64,000 nucleotides of DNA from Ancylobacter gelatini (GTDB lineage: Bacteria; Pseudomonadota; Alphaproteobacteria; Rhizobiales; Xanthobacteraceae): assembly GCF_022601675.1 (NCBI RefSeq), contig NZ_JAKVIL010000006.1, positions 1 to 64,000 of the forward strand, given 5' to 3'. The notes under the pieces are model-generated. The model made no database searches, was not told where the DNA came from, and saw only the letters and a program-made list of their open reading frames with translations. A program made the position numbers and the translations under genes. Positions 36,668 through 48,241 of this stretch are shown here, piece by piece; position 1 is the first letter of the stretch; each line of letters opens with the position of its first letter.

Positions 36668-38683
<2,016 letters not shown>

Positions 38684-38694
38684 GGTGCGAACCT

Positions 38695-40230
38695 TCACAG
38701 CGGCAAGTTGTCGTGCTTCTTCGCCGGGGCTTCGACCTTTTTCGAAGCCAGCATGGCGAGGGCACGGGCGATGCGTTTGCGGGTCGAGCGCGGCGTGATC
38801 ACCTCGTCGATATAGCCGCGCTCCGCCGCGACAAACGGCGAGAGGAAGCGCTGCTCATATTCCTTCGTCCGCGTCGCGATTTTCTCGGGGTCGTCGATAT
38901 CGGCACGGAAGATGATCTCCACCGCGCCCTTGGCGCCCATCACCGCGATCTGCGCGGTCGGCCACGCGTAGTTCACGTCGCCGCCGACATGCTTGGAGGC
39001 CATCACGTCATAGGCGCCGCCGAAGGCCTTGCGGGTGATGACGGTGACCAGCGGCACGGTGGCCTGGCTGTAGGCGAAGAGCAGCTTGGCGCCATGCTTG
39101 ATCAGCCCGCCATATTCCTGCGCCGTACCGGGGAGGAAGCCGGGGACGTCGACCAGCGTCACGATCGGGATTTCAAAGGCGTCGCAGAACCTTACGAAGC
39201 GCGCGGCCTTGCGCGACGCATCTGAATCGAGCACGCCCGCCAGCACCATGGGCTGGTTGGCGACGAAGCCGACCGTCTTGCCCTGCACCCGGCCGAAGGC
39301 GGTGATGATGTTACCGGCGAAGCCTTGCTGGATCTCGAAGATGTCGCCTTCGTCGGCGATCTTCGCGATCAGTTCCTTCATGTCGTAGGGCTTGTTCGGG
39401 TTGTCCGGCACCAGCGTGTCGAGCGAGGGATCGAGGCGCTCGCCATCGTCGAAACTCGGCCATTCCGGCGCGCCGTCGGCGTTATTGGCGGGCAGAAAAT
39501 CGATCAGCCGGCGCATCTGCAGCAGGCACTCGACATCATTGTCGAAGGCGCCGTCCGCCACCGACGACTTGGTGGTGTGCACCTTGGCGCCGCCCAACTC
39601 CTCGGCGGTCACCGTCTCGTTGGTGACGGTCTTCACCACGTCCGGGCCGGTGACGAACATGTAGGAGGTATCGCGCACCATGAAGATGAAGTCGGTCATG
39701 GCCGGCGAATAGACGTCGCCACCTGCGCACGGACCCATGATGACGGAAATCTGCGGGATCACGCCCGAGGCCAGCACGTTGCGCTTGAACACCTCGCCAT
39801 AGCCGCCGAGCGCGGCGACGCCTTCCTGGATGCGCGCCCCGCCGGCGTCGAACAGGCCGATGATCGGGGCGCGGGTCTTCAGCGCGAGGTCCTGGATCTT
39901 GGTGATCTTCGCCGCGTGCGCTTCCGAGAGCGAGCCGCCGAACACGGTGAAGTCCTTGGCGAAGACGAAGACGCGGCGGCCATTCACCGTGCCCCAGCCG
40001 GTCACCACGCCGTCGCCGGGAATCTTCTCGGCCTTGTCCATGCCGAAATCGGTGCAGCGGTGCTGCACGAAGGTGTCGAACTCCTCGAAGGAGCCGGTGT
40101 CGAGCATCAGCTCGATGCGCTCGCGGGCGGTCAGCTTGCCGCGCTTGTGCTGAGCGCTGATGCGTTTTTCGCCGCCACCGAGGCGCGCTCCGGCGCGGCG
40201 CTGTTCGAGCTCGTCGAGTATGTGCTTCAT
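38695..40230 (-). CDS. pccB: Propionyl-CoA carboxylase beta subunit
   Basis: 511 residues from the ATG at 40230 ([11 protein letters not shown]), normal for PccB. Crotonase-fold carboxyltransferase halves are marked by [57 protein letters not shown] and [11 protein letters not shown]. It is the first gene of the operon that converts propionyl-CoA to succinyl-CoA. The divergent regulator at 40530 and the AT-rich symmetric elements between them suggest control by short-chain acyl-CoA. Confidence 0.97.
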   Translation of the reverse strand: MKHILDELEQRRAGARLGGGEKRISAQHKRGKLTARERIELMLDTGSFEEFDTFVQHRCTDFGMDKAEKIPGDGVVTGWGTVNGRRVFVFAKDFTVFGGSLSEAHAAKITKIQDLALKTRAPIIGLFDAGGARIQEGVAALGGYGEVFKRNVLASGVIPQISVIMGPCAGGDVYSPAMTDFIFMVRDTSYMFVTGPDVVKTVTNETVTAEELGGAKVHTTKSSVADGAFDNDVECLLQMRRLIDFLPANNADGAPEWPSFDDGERLDPSLDTLVPDNPNKPYDMKELIAKIADEGDIFEIQQGFAGNIITAFGRVQGKTVGFVANQPMVLAGVLDSDASRKAARFVRFCDAFEIPIVTLVDVPGFLPGTAQEYGGLIKHGAKLLFAYSQATVPLVTVITRKAFGGAYDVMASKHVGGDVNYAWPTAQIAVMGAKGAVEIIFRADIDDPEKIATRTKEYEQRFLSPFVAAERGYIDEVITPRSTRKRIARALAMLASKKVEAPAKKHDNLPL

Positions 40231-40320
40231 GGCGGGCACCGATCGGGCAGTGGTTGGGGCCCGGACGACGGGCCGGGCGTGATGTTGCAGTTCTAGGCCC
40301 TTGCCGGACAAAAGATAAGC

Positions 40321-40360
40321 TGTGAAAATGCGGATCGTGAAATTGTAAAATCTTCACAAA
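40321..40360. promoter_or_regulatory. Candidate ScfR/PccR operator region
   Basis: An AT-rich island in otherwise GC-rich DNA. On the minus strand TTTGTGAA (40360-40353), three bases, TTTACAA (40349-40343) resembles the TTTGCAAA/TTTGCAA tandem reported for PccR-type regulators, with substitutions and a spacer one base shorter; another TGTGAAAA lies at 40321. It is 90-130 bases before pccB. The stretch 40231-40529 otherwise contains the second repeat copy and no gene. Confidence 0.45.
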
Positions 40361-40450
40361 GTGGAAGGCGCGCCGAGCCGATGGACCTTCGCCCTTCGCG
40401 CTTCCCCCGAGAGGAGGTGGGGCGCCGTTTCGCTAGCCTGTCGCTGTTCA

Positions 40451-40490
40451 CCGACCCGCTTCGCGGGCCATCGCTCTCCAATGGGAGAGG
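40451..40490. repeat. Dispersed palindromic intergenic repeat, copy 2
   Basis: CCGACCCGCTTCGCGGGCCA (40451-40470) differs from the core at 30302-30321 by one base and is again followed by a CTCTCC...GGGAGAGG hairpin (40474-40490). The element may begin near 40395. It lies just before the ScfR-type regulator gene. Confidence 0.6.
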
Positions 40491-40529
40491 CAAAGCTAGA
40501 GCACTTCCCGCGGATTGTGGAGCCGCACC

Positions 40530-41963
40530 ATGTCCAAGAAAGTCTTTGCCGGTCATGCGGTGCGCAATCTTCGCGAGAAGCTGGGGCTGACGCAGGTCGA
40601 CTTCGCCCGCCGCCTGTCGCTGTCGCCGAGCTACATCAACCAGATCGAGAGCAACCAGCGCCCGGTCACCGCCGCGGTGCTGCTGGCGATCGGCCGGGTG
40701 TTCGACCTCGACATCACCCGCTTCGGCGCCGACGATCTCGACCGCATCGTCGCCGATCTGCGCGAGGCGCTGGCCGATCCGATGTTCCGCGGCATGGAGC
40801 CGAGCCTTCAGGACCTGAAGAACGCCACCACCCACGCGCCCGCCTTCGCCCATGCCTTCCTGCGCCTTCACGGATCGATGCGCCGGCTGGTGGAGCGCCG
40901 CGCCGCGCTGGACGACGCGGTGAGTTCGGTCGCGCAGGAGGGCGACGGCGAGGCCCGCAGCCTCCCGCCCTATGAGGAGGTGCGCGATCATTTCCATTAC
41001 ATCGATAATTATGTCGACGGGCTCGACCGCGCCGCCGAGGAGATGAGCGCGGCGCTCGACCTGTTCGGCCGCGACGATGCGCTCGGCATTCTCGTGCGCC
41101 ATCTGCGCGAGCGGCACGATATCGGCGTGGAGGTCGCGCCGGCGGGCGACCCGGAGGCGCCGCTGCTGCGCTACGACCGCCAGCGCCGCGTCGCCACGCT
41201 CTCCAAGGCGCTGGACCGCGCCAGCCAGACGTTTCGCATCGCCACGCTGCTCGCGCGCTTCGAGCAGAGCGAACTGATCGACCGCCATGTGTTCGACGCC
41301 GGCTTCCGCTCAGTGGCCGCGCGAGAGGTCTGCCGGTTGTCCTTGCAGAATTATTATGCCGGTGCGCTGATCCTGCCCTATCGCCGCTTCGCGCGGCTGG
41401 CACGGGAGAAGCGGCACGATCTCGACCTGCTGTCCGTCATCACCGGCGCCAGTCTCGAACAGGTCTGCCATCGCCTCTCGACCTTGCAGCGGCCGGGCGA
41501 GAAGGGCGTGCCGTTCTATTTTCTCAAGGTCGACCGCGCCGGCAACGTCATCAAGCGCCACAGCGCGACGCGCTTCCAGTTCGCGCGCTATGGCGGGGCC
41601 TGCCCGGTGTGGAACGTGCACGAGGCGTTCGAGCAGCCATCCAGGGCGCTGGTGCAGATCGGAGAGATGCCGGACGGGGTGCGCTATCTGTGCCTTGCGC
41701 GCGGCAGCGTGAAGCCCCCGCAGCGCCACGGCCAGCGCGAGCGCCGCTTCGCACTCGGCATTGGCTGCGAGATTTCCTATGCCGGCGAGCTGGTCTATGC
41801 CGACGGGCTGGACCTGCGCAGCGCGAGCGTCGCCCCGCTCGGCGTGAACTGCCGCATCTGCCCGCGCACCACATGCCCCGAGCGTGCCTTCCCCCCGCTC
41901 GACCGCGCCATCGTGCTGGACCCCGACCGCCGCGGCGTGGTGCCGTTCACGATTCAGGAGTGA
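40530..41963 (+). CDS. ScfR-family (PccR/RamB-like) short-chain acyl-CoA regulator
   Basis: 477 residues from the ATG at 40530. It has an XRE helix-turn-helix (about 8-65, LREKLGLTQVDFARRLSLS, YINQIE), an IrrE-like middle region with QNYYAGALILPY, and a C-terminal domain with GVNCRICPRTTCPERAFPP, a conserved cysteine cluster of this family. Relatives RamB, MccR and PccR control glyoxylate, methylcitrate and propionyl-CoA carboxylase genes. Divergence from pccB makes PccR-like control of the propionate operon most likely; acyl-CoA as ligand is from family knowledge. Confidence 0.9.
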   Translation: MSKKVFAGHAVRNLREKLGLTQVDFARRLSLSPSYINQIESNQRPVTAAVLLAIGRVFDLDITRFGADDLDRIVADLREALADPMFRGMEPSLQDLKNATTHAPAFAHAFLRLHGSMRRLVERRAALDDAVSSVAQEGDGEARSLPPYEEVRDHFHYIDNYVDGLDRAAEEMSAALDLFGRDDALGILVRHLRERHDIGVEVAPAGDPEAPLLRYDRQRRVATLSKALDRASQTFRIATLLARFEQSELIDRHVFDAGFRSVAAREVCRLSLQNYYAGALILPYRRFARLAREKRHDLDLLSVITGASLEQVCHRLSTLQRPGEKGVPFYFLKVDRAGNVIKRHSATRFQFARYGGACPVWNVHEAFEQPSRALVQIGEMPDGVRYLCLARGSVKPPQRHGQRERRFALGIGCEISYAGELVYADGLDLRSASVAPLGVNCRICPRTTCPERAFPPLDRAIVLDPDRRGVVPFTIQE

Positions 41964-42138
41964 CGTCACATCTGCCCGCCGGGTGGTCGAGATCGGGAAG
42001 TGGGGCCGATACGCCGAACGATGTTGCCGCGTCGCCGAAAGAGGTATGTCTCCGCTCTCGTCGCAGAATTATGCATGGCCTATGATAATAGATCAGCAAA
42101 TATGACAAGTAAGCTTATCTATTCGAAGGGATGGGCGT

Positions 42139-42981
42139 GTGACGGGGCGTTATTGTTCTGTTGCAGGCCTGGGTCTCGTGGCCTGTCTCTGCTCGCTATC
42201 CTCGACTGCCCACGAACCGGGGCGGCGTGTCGACCTTGAGCTTGTCATCGCTGCCGACGTGTCGACGTCGATGGATCGCGAGGAAAAGCGCCTTCAGCAT
42301 GAAGGCTTCGTGCAGGCCTTTTTGAGCGGGGCGGTGCAGCGGGCCATTATCGCCGGCGAACTGGGCCGGATCGCGGTTACCTATGTCGAATGGGGCGGGT
42401 TGGAACGCACGCGGATCGTTGTGCCCTGGATGCTCATCGATAGCGTGAAAGCCGCCAAGGACTTCGCCGCGCAGCTCGCCGAGAGCAAGCCCGGCCGGCT
42501 GGCCTATGGAACCAATATGGGGAACGCGATTGCGACAAGCGCAAGCCTGCTCGATGATAATGGCTTCAACGGCACCCGCCGCGTGATCGACATTTCCGGG
42601 GATGGCATCGCCAATCGAGGCCAGCCGGTCCCCTTGGCGCGCGCGGCGGCGCTGGCACGCGGCATCACCATCAACGGGCTGCCCATTATCCTGCGTCAGC
42701 CCTCCGACGTGCAGGAGGACACGGACCTCTTCGACATCTGGGATCCCGAGGTGCTGATCGCCTATTTCCGCGACGAGGTGATCGGCGGCGACAATGCGTT
42801 CCTGATGCCGGTGATCGGGCGCGAGCAGTTTGGCGCGGCGATCCAGGCCAAACTGCTGCGGGAGATTTCAGGCGTGCCGGCATCAACCCGGCACGCCGCG
42901 CTCCCGGATGCGGCCACGCCCGGCGCGGTTCAGATGTCCAGCGTGTTGTCGCGTTCCCACTGGGTCAGGTGGCGGGAATAG
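42139..42981 (+). CDS. Exported DUF1194 von Willebrand-A-like protein
   Basis: 280 residues from a GTG at 42139 with AAGGGA seven bases before it. The hydrophobic N-terminus ends either in a lipobox-like LVAC (13-16) or a Sec cut after STA (about 24). The domain (about 30-240) has a metal-binding DVSTS motif (40-44, DxSxS), VIDISGDGIANRG and GLPIIL, matching the DUF1194 family. Function is unknown. The last 52 bases overlap the end of gmaS on the other strand. The 140 bases upstream are clearly richer in A and T than the surroundings, hinting at a recent join. Confidence 0.8.
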   Translation: MTGRYCSVAGLGLVACLCSLSSTAHEPGRRVDLELVIAADVSTSMDREEKRLQHEGFVQAFLSGAVQRAIIAGELGRIAVTYVEWGGLERTRIVVPWMLIDSVKAAKDFAAQLAESKPGRLAYGTNMGNAIATSASLLDDNGFNGTRRVIDISGDGIANRGQPVPLARAAALARGITINGLPIILRQPSDVQEDTDLFDIWDPEVLIAYFRDEVIGGDNAFLMPVIGREQFGAAIQAKLLREISGVPASTRHAALPDAATPGAVQMSSVLSRSHWVRWRE

Positions 42982-44282
42982 GCGTCCCATTCCTCCTGCT
43001 TCAGCTTCAGGAAGCCGTCCACCACCGGGCTGCCCAGCGCGGAACGCAGCACGGTCGACTTGCCGAGCGCGCGCAGCGCGTCGAGCAGGTTCAGCGGCAG
43101 CTTCTTGGCGCCGCGCACCTTGTGGCCTTCGGTGTACATGTTGATGTCGAGCCGCTTGCCCGGATCGCGCTGGTTCTGGATGCCGTCGAGGCCGGCGGCG
43201 AGCACGGCGGCGGGCGCGAGATAGGGGTTGGCGGCGCCGTCCGGCAGGCGCAGCTCCAGACGGCCCGCATCGGGGATGCGGATCATGTGGGTGCGGTTAT
43301 TGCCAGTATAGGTGACGGTGTTGGGCGCCCAGGTGGCACCGGAGACCGTGCGCGGGGCGTTGATGCGCTTGTAGGAGTTCACCGTCGGATTGGTGAAGGC
43401 GCACAGCGCGTCGGCCGAATGGATCAGGCCGCCGATGAAGTTGTAGCAGAGGTCGGAGACGCCGAGCTCGCCGTCCTCGTCCTCGAACAGATTGGTGTCG
43501 CCGGCCCACAGCGAGGTGTGCATGTGGCAGCCCGAGCCGGTGAGATCGATGAACGGCTTGGGCATGAAGGTGGCGCGCAGGCCGTGCTTCTCGGCGATGG
43601 AGCGCGCCATGAACTTGAAGAACACATGGCGGTCGGCGGTGGTGAGCGCATCGGCGAAGTTCCAGTTCATCTCGAACTGGCCGTTGGCGTCCTCATGGTC
43701 GTTCTGGTAGGGGCCCCAGCCCAGCATGAGCATGCTGTCGCAGATTTCCTTGATGACGTCGTAGCGGCGCATCAGGGCGGACTGGTCGTAGCAGGGCTTG
43801 GTGGCGTCGTCGGCGGCGTCGGAGATCTTCCGGCCGTCCGGCGTGGTGAGGAAGAACTCGCACTCGACGCCGGTCTTCATCTCATAGCCCAGGCTATCGG
43901 CGCCGAGCAGCGTGTTCTTGAGCACGTTGCGCGGGGCCTGCGCCACCAGCTCGTTGTTCATCACCAGATCGGAGGCGAGCCAGCCCACTTCCGGCTTCCA
44001 GGGGAGCTGGATCAGGCTCTCGGCGTCGGGCACCGCGAACAGGTCCGGGTCGGCCGGCGACATGTCGAGCCAAGTGGCGAAGCCGGCAAAGCCGGCGCCG
44101 GCCTTCTGCATGCCGCTGATCGCGCTGGCCGGCACCAGCTTGGCGCGCAAGCCGCCGAACAGGTCGACATAGGAGATGAGGAAGTAATTGATGCCGAGTT
44201 CTCTCGCGGCATAGGCAAGATCGTGGGCCATGCGTTGCAATCCGCTTTCGTGCTGTTCCCCGGCCCTTTTGGGCTCGTTCAT
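42930..44282 (-). CDS. gmaS: Gamma-glutamylmethylamide synthetase (type III glutamine-synthetase fold)
   Basis: 450 residues. Glutamine-synthetase motifs are visible: VECEFFL, NGQFEMNWNF, GSGCHMHTSLW and NNRTHMIRIP, with RLELRLPDGAANPYLAPA. By sequence alone it could be called a GlnT-type glutamate-ammonia ligase. The context, next to mgsCBA and near mgdABCD, makes ATP-dependent ligation of methylamine to glutamate much more likely. It is the last gene of the mgs run, 184 bases after mgsC. Confidence 0.88.
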   Translation of the reverse strand: MNEPKRAGEQHESGLQRMAHDLAYAARELGINYFLISYVDLFGGLRAKLVPASAISGMQKAGAGFAGFATWLDMSPADPDLFAVPDAESLIQLPWKPEVGWLASDLVMNNELVAQAPRNVLKNTLLGADSLGYEMKTGVECEFFLTTPDGRKISDAADDATKPCYDQSALMRRYDVIKEICDSMLMLGWGPYQNDHEDANGQFEMNWNFADALTTADRHVFFKFMARSIAEKHGLRATFMPKPFIDLTGSGCHMHTSLWAGDTNLFEDEDGELGVSDLCYNFIGGLIHSADALCAFTNPTVNSYKRINAPRTVSGATWAPNTVTYTGNNRTHMIRIPDAGRLELRLPDGAANPYLAPAAVLAAGLDGIQNQRDPGKRLDINMYTEGHKVRGAKKLPLNLLDALRALGKSTVLRSALGSPVVDGFLKLKQEEWDAYSRHLTQWERDNTLDI

Positions 44283-44424
44283 GAATGCAAGCGGCGCGCC
44301 GGACGTGCCGGCGACGCCGTGTCAAAGGTCGACATCCCGGCCGCCGCTGGCGACGTGGCCACATCGCGCTACCGCCTCCGGCCGGTGATCAAAGCGTCAC
44401 AGGCCCGCTATCGGATGTGTGCCA

Positions 44425-44460
44425 CCCTCCCGCCCCGCGCATGAGGCACGTGCGGGAGGG
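44425..44460 (-). terminator. Hairpin after mgsC
   Basis: CCCTCCCGC (44425-44433) pairs perfectly with GCGGGAGGG (44452-44460), starting seven bases after the mgsC stop on the minus strand. There is no U run. It may attenuate rather than end transcription before gmaS, which is in the same direction. Confidence 0.55.
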
Positions 44461-44466
44461 CGGCGA

Positions 44467-45804
44467 TCAGAAATTACCGCCGCGGCCGGGAATCCAGTCG
44501 GTTCCCGCCAGCGGCACATTGGCCATGGCGGCGGCCTCGATGGTCAGCGCCACCAGGTCTTCCGGCTCCAGATTGTGCACATGGCTCTTGCCGCAGGCGC
44601 GGGCGATGGTCTGGCACTCCAGCGTCAGCACGGCGAGGTAATTGGCGAGCCGGCGGCCGGCGGCGACCGGATCGAGGCGCGCCATCAGCGCCGGGTCCTG
44701 CGTGGTGATGCCGGCGGGGTCGCGGCCCTCGTGCCAGTCGTCATAAGCGCCGGCCTTGGTGCCGAGCGCCTCGTATTCGGCGGCATAATGGGGGTCATTG
44801 TCGCCGAGGGCGACGAGGGCCGCGGTTCCGATCGCCACCGCATCCGCGCCGAGCGCCAGCGCCTTGGCGACGTCCGCGCCGTTGCGGATGCCGCCGGAGA
44901 CGATGAGCTGAACCTTGCGGTGCATGCCGAGGTCCTGCAGCGCCTTCACCGCCTGGCGCACCGCGGCCAGCGTCGGGATGCCGACATTCTCGATGAAGAC
45001 TTCCTGCGTCGCCGCCGTGCCGCCCTGCATGCCGTCGACGACCACGACGTCGGCGCCGGACTTCACCGCCAGCGCGGTGTCATAATAGGGGCGGGCGGCG
45101 CCGACCTTCACATAGATCGGCTTTTCCCAATCGGTGATCTCGCGCAGTTCCTCGATCTTGATCTCGAGGTCGTCCGGCCCGGTCCAATCCGGGTGGCGGC
45201 AGGCCGAGCGCTGGTCGATGCCGACGGGCAGCGTGCGCATCTTCGCGACGCGCTCGGTGATCTTCTGGCCGAGCAGCATGCCGCCGCCGCCGGGCTTGGC
45301 GCCCTGGCCGACCACGACCTCAATGGCGTCGCAGCGCTTGAGGTCGTCCGGGTTCATGCCGTAGCGCGAGGGAAGGTACTGGTAGACGAGCTGGGTGGAG
45401 TGCCCGCGCTCCTCATTGGTCATGCCGCCGTCGCCGGTGGTGGTCGAGGTGCCCATGGCGGACGCACCGCGCCCCAGCGCTTCCTTGGCATTGGCCGAGA
45501 GCGAGCCGAAGCTCATGCCGGCGATGGTGATCGGGATCTTCAGCGCGATCGGCTTCTTGGCGAAGCGGGTGCCGAGCAGGACTTCCGTCGAGCACTTCTC
45601 GCGGTAGCCCTCCAGCGGGTAGCGCGAGATCGAGGCGCCGAGAAACAGCAGGTCGTCGAAATGGGGAACCTTGCGCTTCGCCCCGGCGCCGCGGATGTCA
45701 TAGATGCCGGTGGCGGCGGCGCGGCGGATTTCCGAAAGCGTGTACTCGTCGAAGGTGGCGGACGCGCGGGGAGTGGTTCGGGGGGTGTTGGTGATATCGT
45801 TCAT
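44467..45804 (-). CDS. mgsC: N-methylglutamate synthase subunit C (FMN glutamate-synthase fold)
   Basis: 445 residues. The FMN-binding glutamate synthase barrel has AGMSFGSLSANAKEALGRGA, STTTGDGGMTNEERGHS and VVVGQGAKPGGGGMLLGQK, and VVDGMQGGTAATQEVF with GGIRNGADVAKALALGADAV. It is the catalytic subunit that forms N-methylglutamate from gamma-glutamylmethylamide-derived methylamine. It is 12 bases after mgsB. Glutamate synthase proper would be one 1500-residue protein; the split into three subunits is the NMG-synthase arrangement. Confidence 0.9.
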   Translation of the reverse strand: MNDITNTPRTTPRASATFDEYTLSEIRRAAATGIYDIRGAGAKRKVPHFDDLLFLGASISRYPLEGYREKCSTEVLLGTRFAKKPIALKIPITIAGMSFGSLSANAKEALGRGASAMGTSTTTGDGGMTNEERGHSTQLVYQYLPSRYGMNPDDLKRCDAIEVVVGQGAKPGGGGMLLGQKITERVAKMRTLPVGIDQRSACRHPDWTGPDDLEIKIEELREITDWEKPIYVKVGAARPYYDTALAVKSGADVVVVDGMQGGTAATQEVFIENVGIPTLAAVRQAVKALQDLGMHRKVQLIVSGGIRNGADVAKALALGADAVAIGTAALVALGDNDPHYAAEYEALGTKAGAYDDWHEGRDPAGITTQDPALMARLDPVAAGRRLANYLAVLTLECQTIARACGKSHVHNLEPEDLVALTIEAAAMANVPLAGTDWIPGRGGNF

Positions 45805-45816
45805 GTGCCCGCGCCT

Positions 45817-46545
45817 TCAGTAGCTCGACACGTTGTCGACGTGGAAATGGTAGAGCGTGCGGGACGAGCCGTAGCGGCGGAACTCGGAGATATCGACCTC
45901 GCCGAGAATGCCGGCGGCCTCCAGCTTCGAGGCCAGCAGCGCCTTGTGCTCGTCGCGCATTTCCTTCTCCACGCAGTCGGCGCCGAGGCCGGCGACCGTG
46001 CCGCGCACAAAAAGCTTCGCCTCATACAGGCTGTCGCCGAGTGCCTCGCCGGCGTCGCCGAGCACGGTGAGCGTGCCGGCCTGGCCCATGAAGGCCGAGA
46101 GGTGGCCGACCGAGCCCTTCACCACGATGTCGATGCCCTTCATCGAGATGCCGCAGCGGGCGGAGGCGTTGCCGTCGATGATCAGCAGGCCGCCATTGCC
46201 GGTCGCGCCGGCCGCCTGGCTGGCATCGCCCTTCACATGGACGAGGCCGCTCATCATGTTCTCGGCGACGCCGACGCCGGCAGTGCCCTCGATGATGATG
46301 CGGGCCTGCTTGTTCATGCCGCCGCAATAATAGCCGACCGGCCCGTCGATCTCGACGCTCACCGGCAGGTCGAGGCCGGCGGCGATGGCGTGGAGGCCGC
46401 GCGGATTGGCGATCTTCCACAGCGTCTCGTTGGTGTCGGGCTTGAGCGCGTGCAGCGCGCCGTTCAGCTCGCGCACCGTCGAGGTGGCGAGGTCGACATG
46501 GGTGGTGCCGTCCAGCACGGACGAGCTTCGCAGGGAGAGGTTCAT
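45817..46545 (-). CDS. mgsB: N-methylglutamate synthase subunit B (GXGXG domain)
   Basis: 242 residues of right-handed beta-helix like the C-terminal GltB domain, with repeated Gly turns (VGYYCGGMNKQARIIIEG, VHVKGDASQAAG, GNGGLLIIDGNASARCG). It is a structural subunit of the trimeric synthase. Its ATG overlaps the mgsA stop (ATGA), so the two are coupled. Confidence 0.9.
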   Translation of the reverse strand: MNLSLRSSSVLDGTTHVDLATSTVRELNGALHALKPDTNETLWKIANPRGLHAIAAGLDLPVSVEIDGPVGYYCGGMNKQARIIIEGTAGVGVAENMMSGLVHVKGDASQAAGATGNGGLLIIDGNASARCGISMKGIDIVVKGSVGHLSAFMGQAGTLTVLGDAGEALGDSLYEAKLFVRGTVAGLGADCVEKEMRDEHKALLASKLEAAGILGEVDISEFRRYGSSRTLYHFHVDNVSSY

Positions 46546-47423
46546 GCTGCGCGATCCCAGAAATAGACCTTGGCCGGCTCGGGCTCGAACACCCGCGCGG
46601 TCTCGATGCCCGGCAGGCCGGCGAGCGCACGATATTCCGAGCCAAAGGCGACGTAAGCGTCGGTTTCCGCCATGACGGCGGGCTTGCAGGCGATTGGGTC
46701 GCGCAGCACGCCGAAGCCGCTCTCGGTGCCGACCACGAAGGTGTAGAAGCCGTCGAGGTCCGAGAGCGAATGCTCCAGCGCCTCGCCCAGCGTATCACCC
46801 GAGCGCATGCGATAGGTGAGGTAGGCGGCCGCGACCTCGCTGTCGTTCTCGGTGTCGACGTTCACGCCCTCACGGGCGAGGCGGCGGCGCACGCCGGCAT
46901 GGTTGGACAGCGAGCCGTTATGGACGAGGCACTGGTCCGGGCCGGTGGAGAACGGATGGGCGCCGTCGGTGGTCACCGCGCTTTCCGTGGCCATGCGGGT
47001 GTGGCCGATGGCGTGGGTGCCGCTCATGCTCTCCAGCTTGAAGCGGCGGGCGACCTCGATCGGCAGGCCGACTTCCTTGTAGAGCTCCATGCGCGCGCCG
47101 GTGCCGACCACGCGGACCTCCGGGGCGAGCCCGGCGAGGGCCGCGCGCACCAGGCCTTCCTCCGCCGCCGGCACGCTGAGCACCGCATGGGTGCCGCGCG
47201 GGACGATGGCGTGGCCGAGCTGCGAGGCCAGCGCGGCGAAATCCATGCCGTCCGGGCCGCGCAGGGTGAGCTTGACGAAACCGTGGTTACCGGCGCCGTA
47301 GACCGCGAAGCCGGCGGAATCCGGTCCGCGGTCGCACATGACGTCGAGCATGCCCGAGAGCAGGGAGCCGAGCTGCGGCTCCAGCTTCGGGTCTTTCAGA
47401 AACAGGCCGACAATGCCGCACAT
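46542..47423 (-). CDS. mgsA: N-methylglutamate synthase subunit A (class II glutamine amidotransferase domain)
   Basis: 293 residues. The N-terminal nucleophile Cys2 in MCGIVGLF is exposed after Met removal; RGPDSAG (32-38), GHTRMAT and HNGSLSNH complete the class II amidotransferase site. It would hydrolyse gamma-glutamylmethylamide to release methylamine to MgsC. It is the first synthase gene, with a 140-base gap after the XRE-cupin regulator gene. Confidence 0.9.
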   Translation of the reverse strand: MCGIVGLFLKDPKLEPQLGSLLSGMLDVMCDRGPDSAGFAVYGAGNHGFVKLTLRGPDGMDFAALASQLGHAIVPRGTHAVLSVPAAEEGLVRAALAGLAPEVRVVGTGARMELYKEVGLPIEVARRFKLESMSGTHAIGHTRMATESAVTTDGAHPFSTGPDQCLVHNGSLSNHAGVRRRLAREGVNVDTENDSEVAAAYLTYRMRSGDTLGEALEHSLSDLDGFYTFVVGTESGFGVLRDPIACKPAVMAETDAYVAFGSEYRALAGLPGIETARVFEPEPAKVYFWDRAA

Positions 47424-47563
47424 CGGCAGGACTCCCGGGGCAATGAATGCATGAAGTGATTGCGTAGCCCTGTTGTAGGAGCGGATGATGGGAGCGTCAA
47501 TGCAGGGGAATAAATTTTTCTTCTTAGGAAATCGGCCGCTGCCGTCTTATGGCTCACGGCGAT

Positions 47564-48241
47564 TCATACCGGCTCGCGCGGATAGATGATGATCGACAGA
47601 TAGCTCATCGGCCGCACCAGCAGTTCCTCCGGCCCATGATTGGCGGCGCTGTCGAACAGCAGCGAATCGCCGGGCTTCAGGTGATAGGTGCGGTCGCCGT
47701 GGCGGTAGACCACCTCGCCGCTCACCATGTGGATGAACTCCACGCCGGCATGGCGGAAGCCGGTATAGGGCACCGCCTCCTCGGAGAGGGTGATGAGGTA
47801 GGGCTCCACCGCCACCTCGCCACCGAGCGCATGGCCGAGCAATTCATATTGATGCCCGACCTTGGTGCCCCGCCGCTCGATATGCACGCCCTGTCCGGCC
47901 GGCACATAGGAACAGTCGCGCTTCTCCTCGAAGCTGGTGAACAGCATGGACAGCGGGACGTTGAGCGCGCTGGAGATCGATTGCAGCGTGGCGAGCGAGG
48001 GCGAGATCAGCCCGTTCTCGATCTTGGACAGCATGCCCACCGAGATGGCCGCGGCATTGGCGAGGTCCGAGACGGTGAGGTCCAGATCGCGGCGGATCGC
48101 CCGCACCTGAAGGCCGAGCGCCTGTTCGAGCGTGCGTTCGCTGGTGGCCGGCGCGCCGGACCCCGTGTTCAGATCCTCGACCGGTGCGTCCACCTTCCGG
48201 CCCTTCGATTCTGCCACCTTGCCGATTCCCCCGTGCCCCAT
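47564..48241 (-). CDS. XRE-cupin transcriptional regulator of the mgs genes
   Basis: 225 residues from the ATG at 48241. An XRE helix-turn-helix (about 35-95, LQVRAIRRDLDLTVSDLANAA and MLSKIENG) is followed by a linker and a C-terminal cupin (about 145-222, FIHMVSGEVVYRHGDRTYHL then GDSLLFDSAANHGPEEL). This class regulates amine or amino-acid metabolism in response to small ligands. It precedes mgsABC in the same direction. A perfect palindrome abuts its start codon, suggesting autoregulation. The 47424-47563 gap contains an AT-rich promoter-like segment. Confidence 0.87.
   Translation of the reverse strand: MGHGGIGKVAESKGRKVDAPVEDLNTGSGAPATSERTLEQALGLQVRAIRRDLDLTVSDLANAAAISVGMLSKIENGLISPSLATLQSISSALNVPLSMLFTSFEEKRDCSYVPAGQGVHIERRGTKVGHQYELLGHALGGEVAVEPYLITLSEEAVPYTGFRHAGVEFIHMVSGEVVYRHGDRTYHLKPGDSLLFDSAANHGPEELLVRPMSYLSIIIYPREPV

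Noticed and set aside
42930-44282. Ordinary glutamine synthetase for ammonia
   Set aside because: The sequence alone allows it, but the adjacent mgsABC and nearby mgdABCD favour methylamine as substrate.
44467-47423. A split assimilatory glutamate synthase
   Set aside because: The three-subunit form beside gmaS and mgd genes is the N-methylglutamate synthase arrangement.
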